A DNA stretch of 64,000 nucleotides from Bacillota bacterium. GTDB lineage: Bacteria > Bacillota > SHA-98 > UBA4971. The stretch is from assembly GCA_014360195.1 (NCBI GenBank), contig JACIXY010000015.1, positions 1-64,000 of the forward strand, written 5' to 3'. The notes under the pieces are model-generated. The model searched no databases. It saw nothing but the letters and a program-made list of their open reading frames with translations, and was not told where the DNA came from. The position numbers and the translations under genes are program-made. Of the stretch, positions 34,073 to 42,697 are shown piece by piece; the first letter of the stretch is position 1; each line of letters opens with the position of its first letter.

Positions 34073-35308
34073 GTGGGCGCGGCCCGAGGTTCGCTATGTG
34101 AATCAGGGGTCTACTCTTCTAACGTTTGCGCGACCGTGTGGGGTAAGGTCGAGGGACTGCTTCGCAGCGGGCGCCGGGCGATGCTTGTGCTGGTGTTGCT
34201 GCTGGCGGCCGCATGTTTCGTCCCGCGTGAGGTAGCGCTGATCTCGGGGGCGCTCGCGGTGCTGGCGGGGTGCATCCATGGCGGCGTGCGGAGCGGCCTC
34301 GCGTTCGCGGCGACCATGGCGGCACAGGCAGGCATATTCGGGCTTGTGCGGTACGACAGGCTGCCGGGCACCTTTCTAGGGGACGCTGTGTTGTTTGCAG
34401 CGGTTGCTATCGTGTTCGGGAGCCTGGTCGACACCACCCGCAGCCGTGCAGGCCTGAGTGTTGAGGAGCACGGGGGGCAGCAGGCGTACGATGCCCTCGT
34501 GAACCTCATGCAGGAGGGAATGGTCCTGGTAGACCTCAAGGAGAACATCCTCTTCGCCAATAAGGCCTTCGCTGAAATGCTAGGGTACGCCCCCGACGAG
34601 CTCGTCGGGAAGAACCTCGGCGAGCTCACGTCGCCGGAGCAATACCGGGTCTACAGGGAGAAGACGAAGCAGCGCAAGAAAGGGCGCTCCGACAGATACG
34701 AGTCGAAGATGTTCAGAAGGGACGGCGAGGTCGTGGACGTCCTGGTCTCGGCGACGCCGTTTGTAGCGTCGGACGGGACCGTGAGGGGCACCATCGGGGT
34801 TTTCTGGGACATCACCGACCGTAAGAAAGAGGAAGAGAAACTCAAGTACCTGAGCATGCACGACGGGCTCACGGGCGTGTACAACCGGGCCCACTTCGAG
34901 CACGAGATGAGACGGCTTGATGCCGAGTGTTACCTTCCGGTTTCAATGATAATCTGCGATGTGGACAACCTCAAGAAAGTGAACGACGTCCATGGGCATG
35001 CTGCTGGCGACGCTGTCCTCAAGCGCGCCGCCGAGATCCTAAAAGGGGCCGTGCGTGCCTCCGATATCGTGGCGAGGATCGGCGGCGACGAGTTTGCCGT
35101 GCTTCTCCCCAACACGAGCGCCAACGCGGCGAAAGCAATCCGCGAGCGTATCCGGCAACATGCCGCGGCAAGTGACCTTTTGACGGGCCTTTCCCTTGGT
35201 GCGGCGACCAGAGAGACCATGGACATGAGCATGGCCGAGCTATTCAAGTGTGCCGACGACGCCATGTACGGCGCGAAGCCGAAGCCAACGCGTGTTTGCG
35301 CAACATGA
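34073..35308 (+). CDS. Membrane-anchored diguanylate cyclase with PAS domain
   Basis: Signalling enzyme that makes cyclic di-GMP from two GTP. Residues about 35-120 hold two to four hydrophobic segments (AMLVLVLLLAAACFVPREVA; FLGDAVLFAAVAIVFG). A PAS domain follows (ALVNLMQEGMVLVDLKENIL ... MLGYAPDELVGKNL ... GTIGVFWDITDRK). The cyclase domain starts at LSMHDGLTGVYNRAHFE and has an intact active site ARIGGDEFAVLLP near 333-345. The usual RxxD product-inhibition site is not obvious. The start is uncertain: GTG 34073 is used, with GTG 34136 and ATG 34181 as alternatives. It appears monocistronic. Confidence 0.88.
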   Translation: MGAARGSLCESGVYSSNVCATVWGKVEGLLRSGRRAMLVLVLLLAAACFVPREVALISGALAVLAGCIHGGVRSGLAFAATMAAQAGIFGLVRYDRLPGTFLGDAVLFAAVAIVFGSLVDTTRSRAGLSVEEHGGQQAYDALVNLMQEGMVLVDLKENILFANKAFAEMLGYAPDELVGKNLGELTSPEQYRVYREKTKQRKKGRSDRYESKMFRRDGEVVDVLVSATPFVASDGTVRGTIGVFWDITDRKKEEEKLKYLSMHDGLTGVYNRAHFEHEMRRLDAECYLPVSMIICDVDNLKKVNDVHGHAAGDAVLKRAAEILKGAVRASDIVARIGGDEFAVLLPNTSANAAKAIRERIRQHAAASDLLTGLSLGAATRETMDMSMAELFKCADDAMYGAKPKPTRVCAT

Positions 35309-35373
35309 CCGGGCCGCGCCAGACATCTCGGGCCGGGTCTGCGCCGCCACCCGGCCCTACCAGGCTAGTGTGC

Positions 35374-36972
35374 CTATGCAGCGTGCCCGCGCCTGAGGAC
35401 CCGGCCGGGCGCAAGGCCCGTGTGCTCGCCGCACTCGATAACGGGCCGTCCGGCTACGAGCACCCAGTCTATCCCAACGGGATAGCGGTGAGGGTCATCG
35501 TAGGTGGCGGTGTCGGCCACTCTGTCCGGGTCGAAAACGACGAGGTCCGCGACCATCCCCGGGCGGATGACGCCCCGGTCGAAGATGCCGATGCGCTGAG
35601 AGGGAAGCGACGTCATCTTCCGGACAGCCTCCTCCAGCCGCAGGACGCGACGCTCTCTCACATATCGCGCCAGCACCCTCGGGAACGTCCCGTAGCTCCT
35701 TGGATGAGGCTTGCCCCTGCCGAGCGGACCGTAGGGCGCTCGCACCGAAGCGTCGCTCCCGATGGAGGACTCGGGCCAGGCGAGCACGTATTCAACGTCT
35801 TCCTCACACATGCCGAACCGCACCGTCTGCACGGCCGCCGACTCCTCAATGATAAGGTCCAGTGCAGCGGTGAACGGATCTTTCCCGGTCATCGCCGCGA
35901 CCTCCACCAGATTTTTCCCCTCGAAGCGCTTGTTGTGCTCCTTCGTGACAGACGAAATCACCGTCTTGTCCCAGCCGCGCTTTAGGCCTTCTTCTTCCTC
36001 CACGAGCGGGCGGATGCTCTCGCGCACCGCCCCGTCTTTGAGCCTTTCGATGGCCACCTCTAGCCCGCCGTCGAATATCCACTGGGGCAATATGACCGAG
36101 AGGCCCGTGGATGACGCCGTGTAAGGGTACACGTCGCAGGCGATGTCCACGCCGCGTGCCCTCGCCCTGCGCATCAGGTCGATGGTCGTGCGGACCTTGC
36201 CCCAGTTCTGGACGCCTCCAGACTTGTGGTGGGATACCTGGACCGGTACCCGGGCCCTCTCGCCGATGGCGATGGCCTCTTCCACCGCCTCAATTACCCT
36301 GTCTTCCTCGTAGCGTATGTGGCTTGCGTAGATGCCTCCCGCATCGGCGGCGACGCGCGCAAGCTCGACGATCTCATCGGTGGAAGCGTAGCACGACGGC
36401 GGGTAGATGAGGCCGGTGGATAGGCCCCACGCGCCCTCAGCCAAGGCCTGTGCCACCAGGGACTTCATGCGCTGCATCTCCTCGCGCGACGGGGCACGCT
36501 CGACGCACCCCATGGCCGCGCGCCTTACCGTGCCGTGGCCGACGAGGGACACGATGTTCACCGCTGTGGTGGACTTCTCGATGAACCTCAGGTATTCACC
36601 GAACGACCTCCACTCTACGTCGATCGCGGCATCCTCGAGGTCACGCTTTATGTCGGCGAGCGCCTCGCCCTCCAGCGGCGCGAGGGAGTACCCGCAGTTG
36701 CCGACGACCTCAGAGGTCACTCCCTGGCGGACTTTGCTCTCGGCGTGCGGATTCACGAGGATCGTATCGTCGGAGTGGGAGTGGATGTCGATGAACCCCG
36801 GGGCCACGACGCGTCCCTCGGCGTCGATTACGCGGGCACCTGGCGCCACGTCGAGATGCCTTCCGACACGGGCTATCCTGTCGCCCGCAATCTCGACATC
36901 CCCAACGAACCACGGGGCGCCGGTCCCATCAACGATCCTCGCGTCCCGGATGACGAGCCTCTCTTCCCGCAT
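35374..36972 (-). CDS. N-acyl-D-amino-acid deacylase / D-aminoacylase (amidohydrolase superfamily)
   Basis: Metal-dependent hydrolase releasing D-amino acids from N-acyl derivatives. It has FIDIHSHSDD with metal ligands His64 and His66, the conserved Cys93 in VGNCGYS, the GHGTVR motif near 145, YASHIRYEED near 215 and VSHHKSGG near 245. The composite end with PGMVADLVVFDPDRVADTAT closes the beta domain. Length 532 is normal. It starts six bases after the stop of the M20 gene and is the last gene of the minus-strand peptide-catabolism cluster. Confidence 0.9.
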   Translation of the reverse strand: MREERLVIRDARIVDGTGAPWFVGDVEIAGDRIARVGRHLDVAPGARVIDAEGRVVAPGFIDIHSHSDDTILVNPHAESKVRQGVTSEVVGNCGYSLAPLEGEALADIKRDLEDAAIDVEWRSFGEYLRFIEKSTTAVNIVSLVGHGTVRRAAMGCVERAPSREEMQRMKSLVAQALAEGAWGLSTGLIYPPSCYASTDEIVELARVAADAGGIYASHIRYEEDRVIEAVEEAIAIGERARVPVQVSHHKSGGVQNWGKVRTTIDLMRRARARGVDIACDVYPYTASSTGLSVILPQWIFDGGLEVAIERLKDGAVRESIRPLVEEEEGLKRGWDKTVISSVTKEHNKRFEGKNLVEVAAMTGKDPFTAALDLIIEESAAVQTVRFGMCEEDVEYVLAWPESSIGSDASVRAPYGPLGRGKPHPRSYGTFPRVLARYVRERRVLRLEEAVRKMTSLPSQRIGIFDRGVIRPGMVADLVVFDPDRVADTATYDDPHRYPVGIDWVLVAGRPVIECGEHTGLAPGRVLRRGHAA

Positions 36973-36978
36973 GACCCC

Positions 36979-38232
36979 CTACCTCCTCTCAAGCAACTCC
37001 AGGACAACGTCAACCATCAGCGCGACCCCGATGGCCATAGCGTCCTCGTCGAAGTCGAACTTCGGGTGGTGCGCCGGGTAGCGTGCGCCCTTGTCGGGGT
37101 TGCCGGCACCCAGCATGAACATGGCGCCGGGCACCTCCTGAAGGAAATACGCGAAATCTTCCCCTCCCATGGAAGGCTCGATGTCCTCGATGACGTGCCG
37201 CTTGCCCAACATCTTCCTGGCGCTGTCGGCCACGATCGCCGCCACCCTCTCGTCGTTTGCAAGGGGCGGGTAGCCCGGGGAATACGTGAACTCGAACGTA
37301 GCGCCGGCGCTTCGGGTGACCCCGTCGAGCGTCCGCCTGATAATGTCAGGGATGGTCTTTCGTAGCGCCGGGTTCAAAGTCCGGACCGTGCCGCTCATCG
37401 TGACCTGGTCCGCGATGACGTTATGACGGTAGCCGCCTGAAATGGTCCCGATGGTGAGGACCAGGGGATCAACGGGGTTCACCTGCCGGCTCACGATGGT
37501 CTGGAGCGCCGTTATTGTCTGGGCCGCCACGACAACGGCGTCCACCGACCTGTGGGGCGCGGCGCCGTGGCCTCCCTCGCCCCTGATCGTTATGCTTATG
37601 CTGTCTGCGGCCGCCATGACAGGGCCGCCCCTGACCGCGATGACACCAGTGGGGAGATCGGGCCAGAGGTGCGCTGCCACAGCGACGCTCACATCAGGGT
37701 CCGACAGCACGCCATCCTTTATCATCGGCACCGCGCCGCCCGGCCCTTCCTCGGCAGGCTGGAATATCAGCTTCACGCTCCCGGAAAACTCCCCCGCAAG
37801 CGACGAGAGGAGCTTGGCCGCCCCGAGCAGCATCGCCACGTGGCCGTCGTGACCGCAGGCGTGCATCACACCCGGCACGCGCGACCTGTAGTCCACGTCC
37901 TTGCGGTCCTCGATGGGCAGGGCGTCCATGTCCGCGCGAAGCGCAACGCAGGGACCAGTAGCGCAGATGCGGCCAGGGCCGGACCCGGCGAGGCCGGTGC
38001 TGGTGCCGAGCCCCCGGATTACGCCGACCACACCCGTCCCGCCGATCCCTTCCTGGACGCTCACCCCAAGCTCGCACAGCTTCGAGGCGACCATCCCGGC
38101 GGTGCGTTTTTCCTCGCCGCCAAGTTCGGGGTTCATATGAAGGTCGCGGCGCACGGCGATCATCTGGGGGAGCAGTTCGTGCGCCATGGCGAGAAGCGCG
38201 CGTCTCCTGGACCTCGCTCTGCCATCTGTCAT
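36979..38232 (-). CDS. M20-family amidohydrolase (N-acyl amino acid / hippurate hydrolase type)
   Basis: Zinc or cobalt/manganese hydrolase of the M20D type. Motifs: MIAVRRDLHMNPELGGEE near 24-41, ALRADMDALPIED near 96, HACGHDGHVAMLLG near 122 (metal ligands), FQPAEEGPGGA near 158 (catalytic Glu) and MGGEDFAYFLQEVPGAMFML near 360. It cleaves N-acyl-amino acids or aminoacyl conjugates; the exact substrate is open. It lies between the M55 peptidase and the D-aminoacylase with very short spacers (19 and 6 bp), so all three should be one transcription unit. Confidence 0.9.
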   Translation of the reverse strand: MTDGRARSRRRALLAMAHELLPQMIAVRRDLHMNPELGGEEKRTAGMVASKLCELGVSVQEGIGGTGVVGVIRGLGTSTGLAGSGPGRICATGPCVALRADMDALPIEDRKDVDYRSRVPGVMHACGHDGHVAMLLGAAKLLSSLAGEFSGSVKLIFQPAEEGPGGAVPMIKDGVLSDPDVSVAVAAHLWPDLPTGVIAVRGGPVMAAADSISITIRGEGGHGAAPHRSVDAVVVAAQTITALQTIVSRQVNPVDPLVLTIGTISGGYRHNVIADQVTMSGTVRTLNPALRKTIPDIIRRTLDGVTRSAGATFEFTYSPGYPPLANDERVAAIVADSARKMLGKRHVIEDIEPSMGGEDFAYFLQEVPGAMFMLGAGNPDKGARYPAHHPKFDFDEDAMAIGVALMVDVVLELLERR

Positions 38233-38251
38233 GACTGGCCACTACCTCCGC

Positions 38252-39076
38252 TTACTGTAAAGTCTCGCCCGCAAGCGTGATGGCTGCCCTCATCGCCCTG
38301 AATACCGTGAGATAGTCGTCTGCAACGAACCTGATCGCCCTCGGGCCGATCCTCTCCACGCCGGGGATGAGTTCTGCAATGTCAGCCATACCAGTATTAT
38401 TTACGTGCAGCTCGAGGCATACCGGCGGGTGCACCTCGAAGCAGCTGATGGACCCCAGGCCTGTGAGAGCCTTCTTCGCTGCCTCTTTGATGAGCGCTTG
38501 CGCCTTCTCAGGGTGCAGAGACCTTGCGGCGTAACGGCCTATCGCCTCCTTCACGGCCACCGTCACGATGCCGGGGACGAGTTCCCTGGCCTGACGGGCA
38601 ACGGCAGTGTCGCCGCTCACCATGACGAGGGGGACGCCGAAGTAGCCGGCCACCGCGGCGTTGATGCCCGTTTCGCCCAGTTCCATGCCGTTTATGACGG
38701 CCCGCGACACGACGCGGCCCGCGTAGGTGTGGTCGAGCACGGCGTTCCGGGTGCCGCACGCGGCGTGATACCCGATGAACATCGCGGCGTCGAATGTCTC
38801 ATCGATGCCCTCCATCATGCTGAGGGGCTTGGGCGTCCCCGATATGAGGTAGGCGTCTCTGTGGAGTTTTTCGGGGATTATGTTGCGCATAGTGCCGTGG
38901 GAGTCGTTAACTACTATCTCGGTGGCTCCTGCCTCGATAGCGCCCGCGACGGCGGCGTTTACCTCCTCGGTCATCAGAAGCCGCGCCCGCTCGTGCTCCT
39001 TGCCGTCTCTCATGGTGTGCTCCGCGTGTGTGACACCGGCCACGCCCTCCAGGTCAGCGGAAATATACACTTTCAT
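38252..39076 (-). CDS. dppA: M55 family D-aminopeptidase (DppA type)
   Basis: Zinc-dependent self-compartmentalising D-aminopeptidase. The family start MKVYISADLEGVAGV holds metal ligands Asp8 and Glu10; NDSHGTMRNIIPEKLH near 58-73, MEGIDETFDAAMFIGYHAAC near 88 and VLDHTYAG near 113 are also conserved. It releases D-Ala or similar N-terminal residues, a role in reusing peptidoglycan peptides. ATG 39076 is set by GGAGG at 39088-39092; an upstream extension of 41 residues is not supported. Length 274 is normal. It precedes the M20 and D-aminoacylase genes. Confidence 0.92.
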   Translation of the reverse strand: MKVYISADLEGVAGVTHAEHTMRDGKEHERARLLMTEEVNAAVAGAIEAGATEIVVNDSHGTMRNIIPEKLHRDAYLISGTPKPLSMMEGIDETFDAAMFIGYHAACGTRNAVLDHTYAGRVVSRAVINGMELGETGINAAVAGYFGVPLVMVSGDTAVARQARELVPGIVTVAVKEAIGRYAARSLHPEKAQALIKEAAKKALTGLGSISCFEVHPPVCLELHVNNTGMADIAELIPGVERIGPRAIRFVADDYLTVFRAMRAAITLAGETLQ

Positions 39077-39126
39077 GGGTCTGCACCTCCTGCTCTGCTG
39101 TGCTCTGCTTTGCGCCATGGTACTCC

Positions 39127-39162
39127 TTGCCGGTGTCGCGCTCTCTCTTGAGTCACCGGCAA
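39127..39162. repeat. Core fragment of the dispersed repeat
   Basis: TTGCCGGTG (39127-39135) and CACCGGCAA (39154-39162) around GCTCTCTCTTGAGT. This is the inner part of the short form in reverse orientation, without the outer borders. It is located in the 156-bp gap before the M55 gene. Confidence 0.65.
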
Positions 39163-39232
39163 AGGGTGAGAGGCGGGTCAATCGTCCTGACCGTCGCAAA
39201 TGGAATGCGCCTGCCTATCTGCTAGAGTAGTG

Positions 39233-40246
39233 TTAGCATTGCGACTTTAGCTCGAAGTCGGGAACGATGTCCCCCACGACCTCCCCGCGATGGTTCAGCA
39301 CGTGAGGACGATGGTACGCGGCGAGCGCCCCGATATGCCCGGCATCCAGGACGCCCAGGCGCGCCAGCACCTCGAGCACCACAGGACCTGCGGCCCTTGC
39401 GTTCCCGTCCTCGATCTTGACGGCGACGCCGAGGCCCCTTCCGAGGATGCCGACGCAGTACACGCCTTCGGCCCCGCTTTTCGCCACCAGTCGGTCCCCG
39501 GCCACCTCCATGAGGTCGGTGGTGAGCCTGCCGCGCCCCGCTACCATGTAGGGGTGAGCCCGCATGGCACGGCACACGCGCCGCGCCGCCGCAGCGCAAG
39601 CGGCGTCAGGGAGAAGCTCGGGAGTCGTGAGCGTCGCGAACGCCCTTGCCATGGCTGCGAGGGAAAGCCCGAAAACCGGCACCCCACAGCCGTCCACTCC
39701 GATGGCGATGTCCTCCTCGGGCACGCCCGTGAAGAGCGAGACCTCGCGCAGCATGAGGCGCTGGACGGGGTGGTCCGGACGGAAGTAGCCTTCCACGGAG
39801 TAACCCATATGGACAGCTATAGCGAGCATGGCGGCGTGCTTGCCCGAGCAGTTGCAGTGGAGTTGCCACGGCGCCACGCCGCAGGCCACGAGTCTCTTCG
39901 CCGAGTCCCTGTTGAGCGGCGGGTGCACCCCGCAGGCGAGGGCGCGGTCGGTAAGGCCGATCTTGCGCAGGATGCCTGCTACCGCCCTGATATGCACGTC
40001 CTCGCCGCTATGGGACGCGCACATGACGGCGATCTCGCGGTCCTCGAACCCGAACCGCTGCGCGGCCCCCGTCTCGATGACGGGCACCGCCTGAATAGGT
40101 TTGGCGCTGGATCGCCAGTAGGTCACCTTGCCCGGATCTCCGACCCAAAATAAAACGCGGCCCGCGTTGTCGGCAACCGCCACGTCAGCCCTGTGGACGC
40201 TTTCGACAATGGGCCCGCGCGTCACTTTGACGGCCGGCTCTGACAA
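39233..40246 (-). CDS. L-asparaginase II family protein
   Basis: Member of the asparaginase_II family (PF06089 type), unlike the classical AnsA/B fold. Conserved stretches are TRGPIVESVHRADVAV at the N-terminus, YWRSSAKPIQAVPVIETGAA near 44-63, VMCASHSGEDVHIRAV near 73, NCSGKHAAMLA near 131 and IGVDGCGVPVFGLSLAAMA near 183. TTG 40246 is used because AAGGTGG lies just upstream; GTG 40255 and TTG 40276 are alternatives. It starts 45 bp after the C26 gene, around a small GGGAGC/GCTCCC hairpin (40271-40290), so the two are likely co-transcribed. Confidence 0.87.
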   Translation of the reverse strand: MSEPAVKVTRGPIVESVHRADVAVADNAGRVLFWVGDPGKVTYWRSSAKPIQAVPVIETGAAQRFGFEDREIAVMCASHSGEDVHIRAVAGILRKIGLTDRALACGVHPPLNRDSAKRLVACGVAPWQLHCNCSGKHAAMLAIAVHMGYSVEGYFRPDHPVQRLMLREVSLFTGVPEEDIAIGVDGCGVPVFGLSLAAMARAFATLTTPELLPDAACAAAARRVCRAMRAHPYMVAGRGRLTTDLMEVAGDRLVAKSGAEGVYCVGILGRGLGVAVKIEDGNARAAGPVVLEVLARLGVLDAGHIGALAAYHRPHVLNHRGEVVGDIVPDFELKSQC

Positions 40247-40290
40247 CGAAACCACCTTCCTCAAAGTCGGGAGCAATTCTGTGCTCCCAG

Positions 40291-41031
40291 TTAGCGCCTT
40301 GCGGCCGCTTCAGCCACGAACGCTGCGAATATCTCGAGCATCGCCGGGTACTGGTCGGTCATACACTCCGGATGCCATTGCACGCCCACCACGAAAAGAT
40401 CGTGGGCGGACTCTATCCCCTCGACCACTCCGTCGGTGGAACGCGCCGAGACGAAGAACCCTGGCGCAACCTCCCGCACGGCCTGGTGGTGGAAGGAGTT
40501 AACGAGCACATCACCTGCGCCCACCATTCCGGCCAGCTTGGAGTGGCGCTCTACGACGACCTTATGGCTTGCGTGGTATCGCGGCGCGTCTTGCCTGTGT
40601 TTGATTGCCCCATTGACCTGGGAAGGGATGTCCTGGTAGAGGGTGCCGCCCATCGCGACGTTCAGGACCTGAATGCCCCGGCAGATCGCGAGGATCGGCG
40701 TGCCTGCCTGAATGGCCGCCCGCACGAGGGCAAGCTCGAACTCGTCGCGCTCAGGGTCGATGTGACCAAGGCGCGGGTGGGGATCCTCGCCGAAGTGCCT
40801 GGGATCGAGGTCCGCCCCGCCCGAGAGGAGTATACCGTCAAGGGCGCTGGCGAGACGGATTGCAGATTCGCCATCGCCTGCGGGCAGGATCACGGCCTCG
40901 CCGCCAGCCCTGGTGAGGGCGTAAACGTAATCATGCGGCAACGTGTACCTCTTCGATTCGCTTGCCTCATTCGAGCTGGAACTCGAACAGGTGACGCCAA
41001 CAAGCGGCCGCAAGCCCGATCCCCCTCCCAT
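40291..41031 (-). CDS. Class I glutamine-amidotransferase-like hydrolase (gamma-Glu-GABA hydrolase / C26 family)
   Basis: PuuD-type hydrolase cleaving gamma-glutamyl amides. Catalytic triad parts are visible: nucleophile Cys117 in ILAICRGIQVLNVAMGG, and His with Glu in GVQWHPE near 221-225. GILLSGGADLDPRHFGE near 66-82 and ERDEFELALVRAA near 94 are typical. Length 246 is normal. It is the first gene of the minus-strand cluster of amidohydrolases; a polyamine pathway is not evident nearby, so the substrate may be a gamma-glutamyl peptide from cell-wall turnover (inference). Confidence 0.88.
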   Translation of the reverse strand: MGGGSGLRPLVGVTCSSSSSNEASESKRYTLPHDYVYALTRAGGEAVILPAGDGESAIRLASALDGILLSGGADLDPRHFGEDPHPRLGHIDPERDEFELALVRAAIQAGTPILAICRGIQVLNVAMGGTLYQDIPSQVNGAIKHRQDAPRYHASHKVVVERHSKLAGMVGAGDVLVNSFHHQAVREVAPGFFVSARSTDGVVEGIESAHDLFVVGVQWHPECMTDQYPAMLEIFAAFVAEAAARR

Positions 41032-41122
41032 GATACGCGCACGGGCGCAAAGCGGCGCGTCGCCTCAGCTTATATTCGCCTGCGCGGGGGAAAATCCTCC
41101 GGGTAAGCTCAGGAAAAGTGCC

Positions 41123-41244
41123 CAGCAAGGGTGCAGAAATGCCACGACTCTTGGGAGGGGTTGCCGGTGACTCAAAGAGAGAGTGCAACACCGTCAACCC
41201 GCAACTACTGGAAGAGGGACAAGAACTAACGCACCCTCGCTCTG
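41123..41244. repeat. Dispersed palindromic repeat, short form with diverged borders
   Basis: The element runs from CAGCAAGGGTGC (41123) to GCACCCTCGCTCTG (41244), with inner arms GGGGTTGCCGGTG and CAACACCGTCAACCC around ACTCAAAGAGAGAGTG. Its borders are altered but still complementary to each other (10 of 14). It lies between mazF and the C26 gene. Confidence 0.8.
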
Positions 41245-41264
41245 CGGGCAGGTACTGGCAGCCG

Positions 41265-41624
41265 TCATATTTCTACCAGGCCCAGGCTGATTTCGAGGGC
41301 CCTGTCAACCCGGTTCATCGTGACAGGGTCCAGATGGGAAACCTTCTCGATGAGCCTGCGGCGGTCTATGGTCCGCAGTTGCTCAAGAAGGATCACGGAG
41401 TTCATCGGCAGCTTGCTCTTGCTTGAGGGCACTTCGACATGGGTGGGAAGCCGCGCCTTGTCGATGCGCGACGTGATGGCCGCCACGATCGTGGTGGGGC
41501 TGTAGCGGTTCCCGATGTCGTTCTGGAGGACGAGCACCGGCCTCGTGCCGCCTTGCTCTGAGCCGATCACGGGGTTGAGGTCCGCATAGAAGATGTCGCC
41601 GCGTTTAAGCTCCTTCGGTTCCAT
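41265..41624 (-). CDS. MazF/EndoA-type mRNA interferase toxin
   Basis: Sequence-specific endoribonuclease (PemK/MazF fold). [20 protein letters not shown] at the N-terminus, [20 protein letters not shown] near 30-49 and [20 protein letters not shown] near 75 are all family-typical, including the catalytic Arg and Thr region. Length 119 residues is normal for EndoA. ATG 41624 overlaps the antitoxin by 20 bases, the usual arrangement for stoichiometric control. Its 3' end is 20 bp from a dispersed repeat. Confidence 0.93.
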   Translation of the reverse strand: MEPKELKRGDIFYADLNPVIGSEQGGTRPVLVLQNDIGNRYSPTTIVAAITSRIDKARLPTHVEVPSSKSKLPMNSVILLEQLRTIDRRRLIEKVSHLDPVTMNRVDRALEISLGLVEI

Positions 41625-41898
41625 TGCCCCGTGCCAGGACCTCCTCGTAGAGGGCAAGGGCTTCATTCTCCGCAGCGACAGCTTCGCAGGCGAGTTCGAG
41701 GTTCAGGCAGGCCATCTTGCGGTAGCCCTCCTTCAGCCTCTCGCGGAGTTCCAGCCTGCGCTTCTCCTCGATGTAGCGCCGCATGGCCTCCCTGATGAAC
41801 TCGCTCCGGTTTCGATTCTCCTGCTTCGCGACCCCGTCGACTTCCTGCAAGAGGCTGTCCGGCAGGGTGATCATGATTCTCCTGACCTGCTGGGCCAC
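41605..41898 (-). CDS. Ribbon-helix-helix antitoxin (MazE/EndoAI type)
   Basis: 97-residue antitoxin. The ribbon-helix-helix part [20 protein letters not shown] with [19 protein letters not shown] binds DNA; the C-terminal helix from [20 protein letters not shown] should wrap the toxin. GTG 41898 has GGAGGGG seven bases upstream. It is autoregulated in known systems; a palindrome sits at the promoter (next entry). In Bacillota this pair usually follows alanine racemase, which is absent here. Confidence 0.9.
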   Translation of the reverse strand: MAQQVRRIMITLPDSLLQEVDGVAKQENRNRSEFIREAMRRYIEEKRRLELRERLKEGYRKMACLNLELACEAVAAENEALALYEEVLARGNGTEGA

Positions 41899-41923
41899 GG
41901 CAACCCCTCCGCTCTCTCGGGCG

Positions 41924-41982
41924 CTACAGTATATACTACAGTCTACACCGAGATTATATACACGTGCAGGAAAAGCTGTCAA
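41924..41982 (-). promoter_or_regulatory. Promoter and palindromic operator of the mazEF pair
   Basis: On the minus strand: TTGACA (41977-41982), 18-bp spacer, TATAAT (41953-41958). Just after the start point is the near-perfect palindrome CTACAGTATATACTACAG (41924-41941), a good candidate for antitoxin binding. Confidence 0.75.
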
Positions 41983-42048
41983 CGACGTCTATAGCCGCCT
42001 CTTTCCGCATGGTCCGCATGGTCGTTGTGGATTCTTCGCTCGTGCGTG

Positions 42049-42057
42049 TGGTATAAT
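42049..42057 (+). promoter_or_regulatory. Extended -10 promoter of the t6A operon
   Basis: TGGTATAAT (42049-42057) is a consensus extended -10. No good -35 is seen at the right distance. It serves tsaE and following genes. Confidence 0.6.
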
Positions 42058-42094
42058 CTGCTTGAATTTGTCCTGCGGGCGGGAGGTTCAACTG

Positions 42095-42697
42095 TTGCTA
42101 GTGTACCGGGCTTTTAGCCCGCGTGACACGAGAAGGCTCGGCGAAGCTTTGGGGAAGCTTCTGGGCCCGGGAGACGTGGTTTGCCTCGAAGGCGAGCTTG
42201 GTGCGGGCAAGACTGTGTTCGTGCAGGGCGTGGCCGCCGGCATGGGCGTTCGGGGGCGGGTTGTAAGCCCAACGTTCACCATCATTCACGAGCACCCCGG
42301 GAAAGTCCCCCTGTACCACATCGACGCTTACAGGCTGGAAGGGGTTCCAGACGCCGAGACCGTGGGGATCGAGGAGTGCCTTTACGGGGGCGGTGCCGTG
42401 GCTATCGAGTGGCCTGAGAGGATCCGTGAGCTCTTGCCTGAGGAAAGGCTCGATGTGGAGATAAGGATGCTTGTCGATGACGGCACCGATGGTGGCGGAG
42501 GCGGGCGCGGCACGAGCGGCAACGGTAACCGTGGCGGCGAAGGCCACCATGACGACGAAGGCTGCCGTGACGGGGACGGCGACGACGACGGCGACGGCGA
42601 CGGAAGCTGCGCCAGGGAGATCGTGGTTTTCCCGCGCGGGGAGAGGTTCCGCCGCATGGTCGAGGAGTTGAAGGCGCTTGCGGGTCCTGGGTATTGA
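42095..42697 (+). CDS. tsaE: tRNA t6A biosynthesis ATPase TsaE with acidic Gly/Asp insertion
   Basis: ATPase that supports TsaB-TsaD in making N6-threonylcarbamoyladenosine at tRNA position 37. Walker A GELGAGKT is at 33-40, SPTFTIIHEH near 60, YHIDAYRLEG near 75 and IEWPER near 107. Typical TsaE is about 150 residues; this one has 200 because of an insertion at about 128-172 rich in Gly, Asp and Asn, encoded by GACGGC-type repeats (42478-42612). The final EIVVFPRGERFRRMVEELK closes the fold. TTG 42095 is preceded by GGGAGG; the longer upstream frame is not supported. It overlaps tsaB by 20 bases. Confidence 0.9.
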   Translation: MLVYRAFSPRDTRRLGEALGKLLGPGDVVCLEGELGAGKTVFVQGVAAGMGVRGRVVSPTFTIIHEHPGKVPLYHIDAYRLEGVPDAETVGIEECLYGGGAVAIEWPERIRELLPEERLDVEIRMLVDDGTDGGGGGRGTSGNGNRGGEGHHDDEGCRDGDGDDDGDGDGSCAREIVVFPRGERFRRMVEELKALAGPGY

